From NCBI RefSeq assembly GCF_947488715.1, contig NZ_CANLAG010000003.1, positions 186,001 to 250,000 of the forward strand: a DNA stretch of 64,000 bases, read 5' to 3'. How positions within the stretch are numbered: position 1 is the first letter of the stretch; each line of letters opens with the position of its first letter. The notes under the pieces were generated by a model. The model ran no database searches. It was given only the letters and a program-made list of their open reading frames with translations, and was not told where the DNA came from. Source of the DNA: an uncultured Tateyamaria sp. GTDB taxonomy: Bacteria; Pseudomonadota; Alphaproteobacteria; Rhodobacterales; Rhodobacteraceae. The translations under genes were made by a program, and so were the position numbers. Below are positions 57,371-64,000 of the stretch, one piece after another.

Positions 57371-58426
57371 TCAGGGTTGGATCGTGTTGCCGTCCGCATC
57401 AAAGAAGTGGGTGCGATCGGGATCGAAGCTGAGCCCCATGGTGTCGCCCACCCTGACGTCTGCATCACCGGAGATACGGACGTTGATCTGGCCCGCCGCG
57501 CCGCAGTCGAACAGCACGAAGGTGTCCGCACCAAGGTACTCGACCACGTCGATGCGTCCGTCGCACTGACCTGTACCGGCGTCGCCCGCTGTGATGTGTT
57601 CGGGGCGGATGCCCATTTGCGTGGCCCCTTGTGCCGAGGCCCGGTAAGGCCCAGTCCGTCCGCCCGGCACCGTATAGGTGTCGCCGGAGGCTGATGCGGC
57701 AAAGACGTTCATCTTGGGGCTGCCGATGAACTGCGCCACGAACACATTGCCCGGATGATTGTAGAGCTCGCGCGGGGTGCCAACCTGGATGATACGGCCC
57801 GCGTCCAGCACGACGATCCGGTCGGCCAGCGTCATCGCCTCGACCTGGTCGTGGGTCACGTAGATCATTGTGGCCGACAGCGATTGGTGCAGCTTGGAAA
57901 TCTCGTGCCGCATTTCCACCCGCAGTGCGGCATCCAGGTTCGACAGCGGTTCGTCAAAGAGGAACGCCGTGGGGTCCCGCACAATCGACCGGCCAATGGC
58001 CACGCGCTGGCGCTGACCGCCTGACAGGTCTTTGGGCCGCCGGTCGAGATACTGGTCCAGCTTGAGCGTGTCCGCCGCCGCATCCACCTTGGCCGTGATT
58101 TCGGATTTCGGCGCACCTGCGGTTTTCAGTGAAAACCCCATGTTGTCGCGCACCGACATGTGCGGATAGAGCGCATAGGACTGGAATACCATCGACAACC
58201 CGCGTTTGCTGGGCGGCTGGTCGGTCACATCCGTCCCGTCGATGTCGAGCGACCCGCGGCTGATGTCCTCCAGCCCGCCGATCATCCGCAGCAAAGTGGA
58301 CTTGCCGCAGCCCGATGGCCCAACAAACACCACGAACTCTCCGTCGTGGATGGCAAGGTCAACGCCCTTGATGACCTGCACTTCGCCATACCATTTCTCG
58401 ACTGCGTTGAGTGTGATCGCGCCCAT
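57371..58426 (-). CDS. Sugar ABC transporter ATP-binding protein (MalK/UgpC type)
   Basis: A 351-residue ATPase with GPSGCGKST Walker [14 protein letters not shown] signature, [11 protein letters not shown]alker B and a C-terminal OB-like regulatory domain ([16 protein letters not shown], then [13 protein letters not shown]). AGGAG lies eight bases before the ATG at 58426. Last gene of the leftward SBP-permease-permease-hydrolase-ATPase operon; it starts two bases after the hydrolase stop. Confidence 0.94.
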   Translation of the reverse strand: MGAITLNAVEKWYGEVQVIKGVDLAIHDGEFVVFVGPSGCGKSTLLRMIGGLEDISRGSLDIDGTDVTDQPPSKRGLSMVFQSYALYPHMSVRDNMGFSLKTAGAPKSEITAKVDAAADTLKLDQYLDRRPKDLSGGQRQRVAIGRSIVRDPTAFLFDEPLSNLDAALRVEMRHEISKLHQSLSATMIYVTHDQVEAMTLADRIVVLDAGRIIQVGTPRELYNHPGNVFVAQFIGSPKMNVFAASASGDTYTVPGGRTGPYRASAQGATQMGIRPEHITAGDAGTGQCDGRIDVVEYLGADTFVLFDCGAAGQINVRISGDADVRVGDTMGLSFDPDRTHFFDADGNTIQP

Positions 58427-58428
58427 GA

Positions 58429-59679
58429 TCAGGCTCCTTCCGTCTTGTGTGCCCATCCCAGCCAGATCGCGGCGGTCCAGGTGAACGAACTGCCCCCGGC
58501 GGGTGTGCCATCGCGGGGGTCGAAATATTCGGCAAAGCCGTGATCGGCGATCAAGTCCGCCGTGGTCTGCCGCACGACTTCGCCCTGGGGCAGGCCCATC
58601 TCTGTCAGCCCGGTGCCGATCATCATGTTCATCACGCCCCAGACCGGCCCACGCCAATATCGCTTGCCGTCAAAGCGCGGATCGGTCAGCGTCAGCGACG
58701 GCACGCCGTATTTGGCCTGCGCCATCACCTCGTCCAGACGGGTGCGCATGTCCGGGTGATCGATGCCCGCATACCAGCACAGGAACGACGCGTTGGTCAC
58801 CGCATTGGCCCATGTGCCGCCCACCGCATCACGACCATCGAAACAGCCGATGTCGGGATTCCACAGGGTCTGCGCACCGGCCTCGAGCGTCGCGATCCAC
58901 TGCTCCAGCTCGGTTACATCCCGGCCCATGTCACGCCCCAGCGCCGCAAGGTCGCGCGTGGCGCGCAGCAAGGTGAAGGTCATGGTCGGATCGGCCACCC
59001 GGAACGGCGTGTCCTCCAACAGAGCCGCCTCGTTCCAGCCCAGCCGCGCCCCGCGCTGCACCAGCCAGATGTAGCGGTCATAGTCGTATTTCGTGGGCCG
59101 CATCGACCCGTCCACATGGGTGGTGTCGCGGCGAGTGTATTCGCCAACCCCTTCGGGCGTGATCGCAGCCATCGCCGCATCCCAGTCTGGCGCATTGTCA
59201 CGTCCCGCCTCCCACGGATGGGTGATGCACACCGCACCACGGTCCAGCCGCCAGTCTATGAACCAGCGGTGCCAACGCACCAGCCCGTCATAGATCCCCG
59301 CCATGCGGGCAGCCCCAAAATCCGGATCTTTGGCCAGCACCATGCGCGCCATGGTCGCCGCCACGGGGGGCTGGCTGATGCCCGAGGAGGGGATCGGCCC
59401 GGTGCCCTGCCATACATCATGGTTCGGGAAATATCCGTCATCGGGCACGTGGAACAGGATATGCGGCACCATGCCGTTCTCCCACTGGCCCGACATCAGC
59501 GTCTCCAGCTCGCGCCACGCACGGTCCAGATCGAACTCGGCAAAGCCGATGGCCGCAAAGGCGCTGTCCCAGTTCCACTGATAGGGATAAAGGCCCGAGG
59601 TCGGGATCGTATAAGCCCCCTTGTCGTTGCGCTGCAAAATGGCGCGTGCCTCTTCGTCACGCATGTCTGTGGATGTCAT
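58429..59679 (-). CDS. MGH1-like glycoside hydrolase (glucosylglycerate hydrolase-like, GH63)
   Basis: A 416-residue (alpha/alpha)6-barrel glycosidase. [20 protein letters not shown] near residue 30, [33 protein letters not shown], and [19 protein letters not shown] match MGH1-like enzymes that hydrolyse glucosylglycerate or mannosylglycerate. No signal peptide, so cytoplasmic; substrate would be imported intact by the linked transporter. I use the ATG at 59679, about 11 bases after AGGA; ATGs at 59691 and 59688 overlap the permease stop. Confidence 0.85.
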   Translation of the reverse strand: MTSTDMRDEEARAILQRNDKGAYTIPTSGLYPYQWNWDSAFAAIGFAEFDLDRAWRELETLMSGQWENGMVPHILFHVPDDGYFPNHDVWQGTGPIPSSGISQPPVAATMARMVLAKDPDFGAARMAGIYDGLVRWHRWFIDWRLDRGAVCITHPWEAGRDNAPDWDAAMAAITPEGVGEYTRRDTTHVDGSMRPTKYDYDRYIWLVQRGARLGWNEAALLEDTPFRVADPTMTFTLLRATRDLAALGRDMGRDVTELEQWIATLEAGAQTLWNPDIGCFDGRDAVGGTWANAVTNASFLCWYAGIDHPDMRTRLDEVMAQAKYGVPSLTLTDPRFDGKRYWRGPVWGVMNMMIGTGLTEMGLPQGEVVRQTTADLIADHGFAEYFDPRDGTPAGGSSFTWTAAIWLGWAHKTEGA

Positions 59680-59687
59680 ATCTCGCA

Positions 59688-60902
59688 TCATCCTTTTACT
59701 GACCCGGCGGTCAGCCCTTTCGTCATGAAACGCTCAAGCCCGAGGAACAGGGCCATGATCGGCACGGTGGCGATCACGGCACCGGCCATCAGGTGCTGGC
59801 GCGGAATTTCAGAAGAGTTCAGCATCGCGACACCGCGCGTCAGCGTGAACTTGGACGGGTCGTCCAGCAGCATAAAGGCCAACAGGAACTCGTTCCAGGC
59901 GATCATGAAGACATAGAGCGACACCGAAACCATCGCAGGCAGCGACAGGGGCAGGGTGATCTTCCAGATCACTTGCAGGCGGCTGAGGCCGTCCATCAGC
60001 CCCGCCTCCTCGACCTCGCCCGGCAGTCCGCGGAAATAGCCCTGAAGCATATAGAGCGCCACGGGGATCGTGGTGACCGGATAGATCATCAAGAGACCCG
60101 GAATGGTGTTGCGCAGGCCCGTCATGGAAAAGGCGATGTAGATGGGCAGCGCCAGCACGATCATCGGCACCATGTAAATGAGCAGGATCGACCGCGAAAA
60201 CGCCGCCCGTCCCTTGAACCGCAACCGCGCGACCGCATAGGCGCCCGGCACCGAAAAGGCGAGTGTGATCAACACGGTCAGCACGGACACATAGAAACTG
60301 GTCCACAGATAGCTGCCAAAGTTGAACTGCCCAAACAGTTCGAAATAACTGCGGAAGAGATCCAGGCCCCGGCTCAAATCAATCGAAAAATCGAGCGGGT
60401 TTTTCAACAGCGCCTGCTGCGATTTCAGGCTGGTCATCACCATCACATAAAACGGGATCAGCACTGCGGCAGTGAACACGATATAGCCAAAGCCGGTCAG
60501 AAAGCGGATCACTGCATCCTCAAACGCATGGCGTGTCAGGTCACCGGGATGCGCCTCGACCAGCATCACGCGCATGGGCCATAGGGTGAACACCCCAAAC
60601 GCCACAACCGACAACAACTGCCAGCCCAGCGGCACGCCGTCGGTGAACTGCATCGGCGACAGCGGTGTGAACATCAACACCACCGACACCGCCACAAACC
60701 CCGCCAGCAAAAACGGCACGGCGCGCAGGTAAATCAACGCCAGACCGCCTCCCACGCCCAGGATCAGACAGCCCAGTGCACCGGGCCGAAACCCGAGGCC
60801 CGAGGCAAATGACAAGGTCACCGCCACAGTGACCGCAATCACGAACGCCCACAAAAGCCCGATCACACCGGCCGTCACGGCCCCATTGCGCAGGACACTC
60901 AT
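59688..60902 (-). CDS. Sugar ABC transporter permease (MalG type) with N-terminal membrane extension
   Basis: A 404-residue permease. The canonical MalG-type part begins near residue 130 (FGYIVFTAAVLIPFYVMVMT) and has the EAA loop EEAGLMDGLSRLQVIWKITL. Before it lie about 125 extra residues with three or four hydrophobic helices (for example LIGLLWAFVIAVTV-like and GCLILGVGGGLALIYL), making it much longer than the usual 280. The extension may be a fused membrane module or regulatory anchor. A repeat of 60918-60968 lies upstream in the gap to the other permease. Confidence 0.9.
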   Translation of the reverse strand: MSVLRNGAVTAGVIGLLWAFVIAVTVAVTLSFASGLGFRPGALGCLILGVGGGLALIYLRAVPFLLAGFVAVSVVLMFTPLSPMQFTDGVPLGWQLLSVVAFGVFTLWPMRVMLVEAHPGDLTRHAFEDAVIRFLTGFGYIVFTAAVLIPFYVMVMTSLKSQQALLKNPLDFSIDLSRGLDLFRSYFELFGQFNFGSYLWTSFYVSVLTVLITLAFSVPGAYAVARLRFKGRAAFSRSILLIYMVPMIVLALPIYIAFSMTGLRNTIPGLLMIYPVTTIPVALYMLQGYFRGLPGEVEEAGLMDGLSRLQVIWKITLPLSLPAMVSVSLYVFMIAWNEFLLAFMLLDDPSKFTLTRGVAMLNSSEIPRQHLMAGAVIATVPIMALFLGLERFMTKGLTAGSVKG

Positions 60903-60917
60903 GACACTTCCTTTCGC

Positions 60918-60968
60918 ATCAAATACCTCGGGGTGAATTGGCCGTCAGGCCAAGAGGGGCAGCGCCCC
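60918..60968. repeat. Double-hairpin repeat between the two permease genes
   Basis: CAAATACCTCGGGGTGAA leads into TTGGCC, GTCA, GGCCAA and then GGGGC, AGC, GCCCC, two perfect small stems in a row. I recall this composite (AAATAC, GGGGTGAA, GGCCAA, GGGGCAG) as widespread between roseobacter genes. Here it lies inside an operon, where it might lower expression of the downstream genes. Confidence 0.6.
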
Positions 60969-61014
60969 GCGCCGCCCGCCGCAGGCGAGACGCAAACTTG
61001 TTTTGCGGCACCCA

Positions 61015-62247
61015 TCACAGGCCCTCCTCCTGGCTGATGTATTTGAAGAAAAACACCGAGAACACGAGCAGCGTGGCAAAGACCACCACCGCCACCGCCG
61101 CCCCAGCACCAATGTTGGAAATCGCAAAGGCCTGCTCATAGACGTTCACGGTCAGCGTCCGCGTGCCCGCATTGCCTCCGGTCAGCAGGAAAATGTCGTC
61201 GAACTTGTTGAAGGTCCAGATGAACCGCAACAGGAACAGCACCGACAGAATACCCAGCAGCATGGGCAGCGACAGATACCAGAACTTCTGGAAGGGCGAA
61301 GCGCCGTCCATGTCGGCGGCCTCATACATGTCGGTGTCAATCGACTGCATCCGCGCAAGGATGAACAGGAAGGACAGCGGGAAATAGCGCCAGATCTCGA
61401 ACACCGTCACCATGATCAAGGCCAAAGGCCGCTGGCCAAAAAAGTTGATCGGCGCCTCCACCACGCCCATCTGAATGAGCAGCGCATTGAGTGAACCGGA
61501 AAACGGATCAAACAGCGTGACCCAGGTGAACGCCACCGCGATGATCGGCGACACGTAGGGAAAGAGGTAAAGGCCGCGCAACACACCCTTGCCCGCGAAT
61601 TCCTTGTTCAGGAGAAGTGCCGCAAAAAGCCCGATGACCAGTGCTCCGATGGTGCCCACCACCGTATAGAACACCGTGGCCCAGAGCACGGACATGAACT
61701 CCTTGCTGTCAAAGATGCGGGCAAAGTTGTCGAGCGTGAACTCGGCATTTGTCAGGATGTTGTCGCCCGATCCGGTGGCGGTCGGCTCCGACCCCTCGAC
61801 GATGTCCTCAAGCACCTCAGGATCGCCATCCAGCGTCACGGGGATGCGCAGGCGTTCGTTGAAGCCGCCGGGCACGTCGCCGAAATCACAGAATAGCGTG
61901 TCACCGGTCAGCGCGCAGACCTGCGGCAGCGCGCCCAGCGTCACCCCGGCGGGGATCGTGTCGGTCAGGGTCAGCCCACGCACTTCTTTCTGCTGGGACG
62001 AATTGCGCACCCGGTATTCGATGCGGAAATCATCGCCACTGCTGCGCAGGCTTTCGCGGATCACGGGCGCCACGGGGCGCAGATCGGCAAGGCCCACAGG
62101 CTTGAAGCTGATCCAGAAGATGGACAGCAGCGGCAGGATGATCACGAGGCTCACGATGGCGATCGTGGGGAAAAGCAAGCTCCATGCGAGCCGCGCCTCG
62201 CGTCGCTCAAGCGCGCCGCGGGTGGTCGGTGGTGTCGAGGCCGTCAT
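61015..62247 (-). CDS. Sugar ABC transporter permease (MalF type) with DUF11-like periplasmic insertion
   Basis: A 410-residue permease. Transmembrane helix 1 is at residues 21-47; the canonical core resumes near 180 and includes the EAA-type loop EAADMDGASPFQKFWYLSLP. Between them, residues 50-165 form an extra periplasmic domain: FRIEYRVRNSSQQKEVRGLT, then DTIPAGVTL, Cys111 and Cys120 around TGDTL, and LRIPVTLDGD, which has the pattern of DUF11-type Ig-like domains. E. coli MalF also has a large periplasmic loop (P2) that contacts the binding protein, but of a different fold. Confidence 0.9.
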   Translation of the reverse strand: MTASTPPTTRGALERREARLAWSLLFPTIAIVSLVIILPLLSIFWISFKPVGLADLRPVAPVIRESLRSSGDDFRIEYRVRNSSQQKEVRGLTLTDTIPAGVTLGALPQVCALTGDTLFCDFGDVPGGFNERLRIPVTLDGDPEVLEDIVEGSEPTATGSGDNILTNAEFTLDNFARIFDSKEFMSVLWATVFYTVVGTIGALVIGLFAALLLNKEFAGKGVLRGLYLFPYVSPIIAVAFTWVTLFDPFSGSLNALLIQMGVVEAPINFFGQRPLALIMVTVFEIWRYFPLSFLFILARMQSIDTDMYEAADMDGASPFQKFWYLSLPMLLGILSVLFLLRFIWTFNKFDDIFLLTGGNAGTRTLTVNVYEQAFAISNIGAGAAVAVVVFATLLVFSVFFFKYISQEEGL

Positions 62248-62320
62248 CGGATGTTCCGATTATGTGAGGATGAAAGGGTGAGGGGGCAGGCGCACCCGCC
62301 CCCTGAATGCCCGTCAGGGC

Positions 62321-63679
62321 TTAGTTGATCGACGACAGCTCGTCGTTCATCGCAGCTACGGCTGCGGCAGCATCAATCTCGTCGTCGATATACTGACGCA
62401 CAATGCGGTTGATGGCCTGGCTGTTGATCATCTTGGAGGCGAGCGACAGCTGTCCCTCGGCAACGCCCCAGCGCTGGGCCACTTTCAGACCGCCGACGAT
62501 CTCGTCCAGCATCTCTGCGGAATAGAGGTCTTTCATCGGGGCCTTGCGGTCCACACCCACAGGGATTTCCGACCAACCGGCCGAGAATTTGCCCGGCTCG
62601 TCCGCAGTGCCCGTGCGCACGGGGAACTTGCCCTCGGCCGCGATGGACAGTGTCTGCATATAGCCGTCATTCATCGAATATTCGACAAATGCCTGTGCTG
62701 TTTCGGTGTCTGCATCCGATGTGATGCCGAAATACCGGACATCACCCCAGGCCGCGCCATCGGGGTTCGAGGGCCCGGCAAAGTTGGTCACGATGCCCGT
62801 CTTGGCCGCCAGTTCCTTGGTCGTGGGATCATCGTTGATGGTGGGGGCGGCGCTGTCGCGCAGACCGGCCAGCTCATCCAGGATGAAGGGCGACCAGATG
62901 ATCATCGCGGCGTCACCGGCGAAATAGATCTCGCGCGATTGCTTCCAGAAGAGTTCACCCGGAGGGGAGGCTTTGGCGATGGACTTGTAGAAATCCAGCA
63001 CTTCGGTGGTTGCGGCCACATCCAGCGGCTGGAACCCGTCGGGACCCACAGGGGAGACACCGTTGGACAGGAACACGTGTTCCAGAACCTGGGACATGAA
63101 GTTCTCGTCGACCTTGGTTGCGGCGACGAAGCCATACATCTCTGGCGGGTTGTGCAAGGCGTCAAGTGCGGCCTGTACGTTGGCGTATGTGTTGGGGGCA
63201 GCAAGGCCCTTTTCCTCGAAGAGGTCGGCGCGATAAACGATCATCTGCGTCCAGCCGTCCACGGGCACGGAGGCCACGTCGCCGTCATAGTCGGCCATCG
63301 CCAGAGGACCGGCGGCAAAGGTATCGCGGCCCAGGTTTTCGACCACTTCGGTCGCGGCCTCGGTGTCGAGAATACCGGCCTCGGCCCAGGGCAGGGCGTA
63401 TTGCAGGGTGTGATAGATCACGTCGGGCAGGTCACCGGCGGCAAAGGCGGCGGTGGCGCGTGTGCCCAGATCGTTTTCCGAAACGGGGATCACTTCGACG
63501 GTGTTGCCGGTCGCCTTCGAGAACTCTTCGGCCATGGCTTGTTGCTTGGCCAGACGTTCGGGCTGTTCTTCGGTTGTCCAGAACCGGATGTTGTCGGCCA
63601 TGGCGGCGCTGGCACCCAGCACAAGCCCAAGCGCCGAACCCAGCAGCAGACGGCCGGTGAGGCCTTTGGTCGGTGTCAT
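62321..63679 (-). CDS. Sugar ABC transporter substrate-binding protein (family 1)
   Basis: A 452-residue periplasmic protein. Signal peptide with core LLLGSALGLVLGASAAMA; mature part starts DNIRFWTTEEQ. AFAAGDLPDVIYHTL and a GDAAMIIWSPFILDEL segment match family 1 binding proteins for oligosaccharides or glycosides. GGGAGGAG lies before the ATG at 63679. First gene of the operon; linked hydrolase suggests glucosylglycerate or a similar glucoside as ligand. Confidence 0.93.
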   Translation of the reverse strand: MTPTKGLTGRLLLGSALGLVLGASAAMADNIRFWTTEEQPERLAKQQAMAEEFSKATGNTVEVIPVSENDLGTRATAAFAAGDLPDVIYHTLQYALPWAEAGILDTEAATEVVENLGRDTFAAGPLAMADYDGDVASVPVDGWTQMIVYRADLFEEKGLAAPNTYANVQAALDALHNPPEMYGFVAATKVDENFMSQVLEHVFLSNGVSPVGPDGFQPLDVAATTEVLDFYKSIAKASPPGELFWKQSREIYFAGDAAMIIWSPFILDELAGLRDSAAPTINDDPTTKELAAKTGIVTNFAGPSNPDGAAWGDVRYFGITSDADTETAQAFVEYSMNDGYMQTLSIAAEGKFPVRTGTADEPGKFSAGWSEIPVGVDRKAPMKDLYSAEMLDEIVGGLKVAQRWGVAEGQLSLASKMINSQAINRIVRQYIDDEIDAAAAVAAMNDELSSIN

Positions 63680-63767
63680 AAGTTTCTCCTCCCTTTAGGA
63701 AACTTGTCATAATTCGCTGATCCAACCGCGCAGGTTGGGTCGGATGCCATTTACCATGCGCGCTTTG

Positions 63768-63781
63768 TTGCATCGTTGCAA
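63768..63781. promoter_or_regulatory. LacI-type operator 1
   Basis: TTGCATCGTTGCAA: TTGCA and TGCAA arms around a TCGT centre, the near-palindrome with central CG preferred by LacI-family regulators. It lies 88 bases before the binding-protein gene and is identical to operator 2. Confidence 0.7.
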
Positions 63782-63866
63782 TAAATATTTTCACGCCCTG
63801 ATTTAGCGAAAAAGTCAATTAAATCCATGTTCTTGCCGCATTGCAGCGAGAGTGGAGTGCAAATTT

Positions 63867-63880
63867 TTGCATCGTTGCAA
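63867..63880. promoter_or_regulatory. LacI-type operator 2
   Basis: An exact copy of TTGCATCGTTGCAA, starting 99 bases from operator 1. It lies 87 bases before the partial gene at 63967. The pair between divergent genes suggests looping and autoregulation. Confidence 0.7.
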
Positions 63881-63897
63881 CCCGATTCGGAATTGCC

Positions 63898-63926
63898 TTG
63901 TCTGGTCAGGGCTGTACCAATATCAC
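63898..63926 (+). promoter_or_regulatory. Candidate promoter of the rightward partial gene
   Basis: TTGTCT (63898-63903), 17-base spacer, TATCAC (63921-63926), about 40 bases before the ATG at 63967 and 18 bases after operator 2. Confidence 0.4.
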
Positions 63927-63966
63927 TGTACAAATTTTCAAATCCACACGCGGGGCACCCCGTCTC

Positions 63967-64000
63967 ATGGCAGGCAAGTCGAACAAGCCGCCGACGCTGA
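63967..64000 (+). CDS. Start of a probable LacI family regulator (truncated by window)
   Basis: Only 11 codons are in the window, reading MAGKSNKPPTL. A basic leader followed by PTL is how many LacI regulators begin before the HTH (PTL-x-x-I-A). The divergent position next to a sugar transporter operon and the two LacI-type operators support this, but the call cannot be confirmed here. Confidence 0.4.
   Translation, partial: MAGKSNKPPTL

Overview
The window is GC-rich alphaproteobacterial chromosome, almost certainly from the marine Roseobacter group (Rhodobacteraceae). Three things point there: the split F1 operon atpHAGDC, a groESL operon behind a CIRCE operator, and many family-typical small genes and neighbourhoods (UbiK, DUF1150, DUF465, YcgN, PgeF-NDUFAF7-Lgt, a fused Sat-CysC, family II pyrophosphatase). 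I see no rRNA, tRNA, insertion sequence, prophage or CRISPR array.

Layout. 1-3125: partial gloB, a methyltransferase, and an RTX-like protein coupled to a DUF3859-like exported protein. 3512-8454: F1-ATPase operon, with two palindromic repeats between atpD and atpC. 8578-9516: an H-type lectin gene and an AT-richer orphan. 9657-11993: polar amino acid ABC transporter. 12112-20270: desaturase, prs, DsbA-like isomerase and hydrolase, then a leftward housekeeping run (ppaC, lipoprotein, HAD, MaoC, ribF, YcgN). 20430-21514: two tandem pentapeptide minigenes, a small basic ORF and a DUF2161 nuclease-like gene. 21570-23682: groESL. 24179-28934: accessory genes (ABM-like protein, LysR, DMT exporter, Nudix, lipase, stand-alone PhnM). 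28931-33524: purEK, DUF465, Hsp20, DUF1150, a putative metallopeptidase and a PhzF protein.

33583-35729 is the most unusual locus. The bifunctional sulfate-activating enzyme Sat-CysC is continuous in frame with an N-terminal MarR/EPS-type winged helix. The gene sits behind a predicted promoter that overlaps two GTTC-N6-GAAC dyads 32 bp apart. Next come a membrane/2Fe-2S adenylate cyclase, trxB with a divergent Lrp regulator, a Hint-domain protein, lgt/NDUFAF7/pgeF, ubiK, YbjN, proC, csaA, a 2-hydroxyacid dehydrogenase, tdk, arsH, and a cyclic-nucleotide-binding patatin.

52385-57238 is a tight five-gene catabolic operon: diaminopropionate ammonia-lyase-like, M24 hydrolase, EutA-like racemase, OtnK and OtnC. 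It mixes ectoine-degradation-like and tetronate-degradation parts. 57371-63679 is a leftward sugar ABC operon carrying an MGH1-like glycoside hydrolase. Two identical TTGCATCGTTGCAA operators lie between it and a probable divergent LacI regulator that starts at the right edge.

Several different short palindromic repeats sit inside operons (atp, groESL, sugar ABC). This may be a way of tuning expression of downstream genes.
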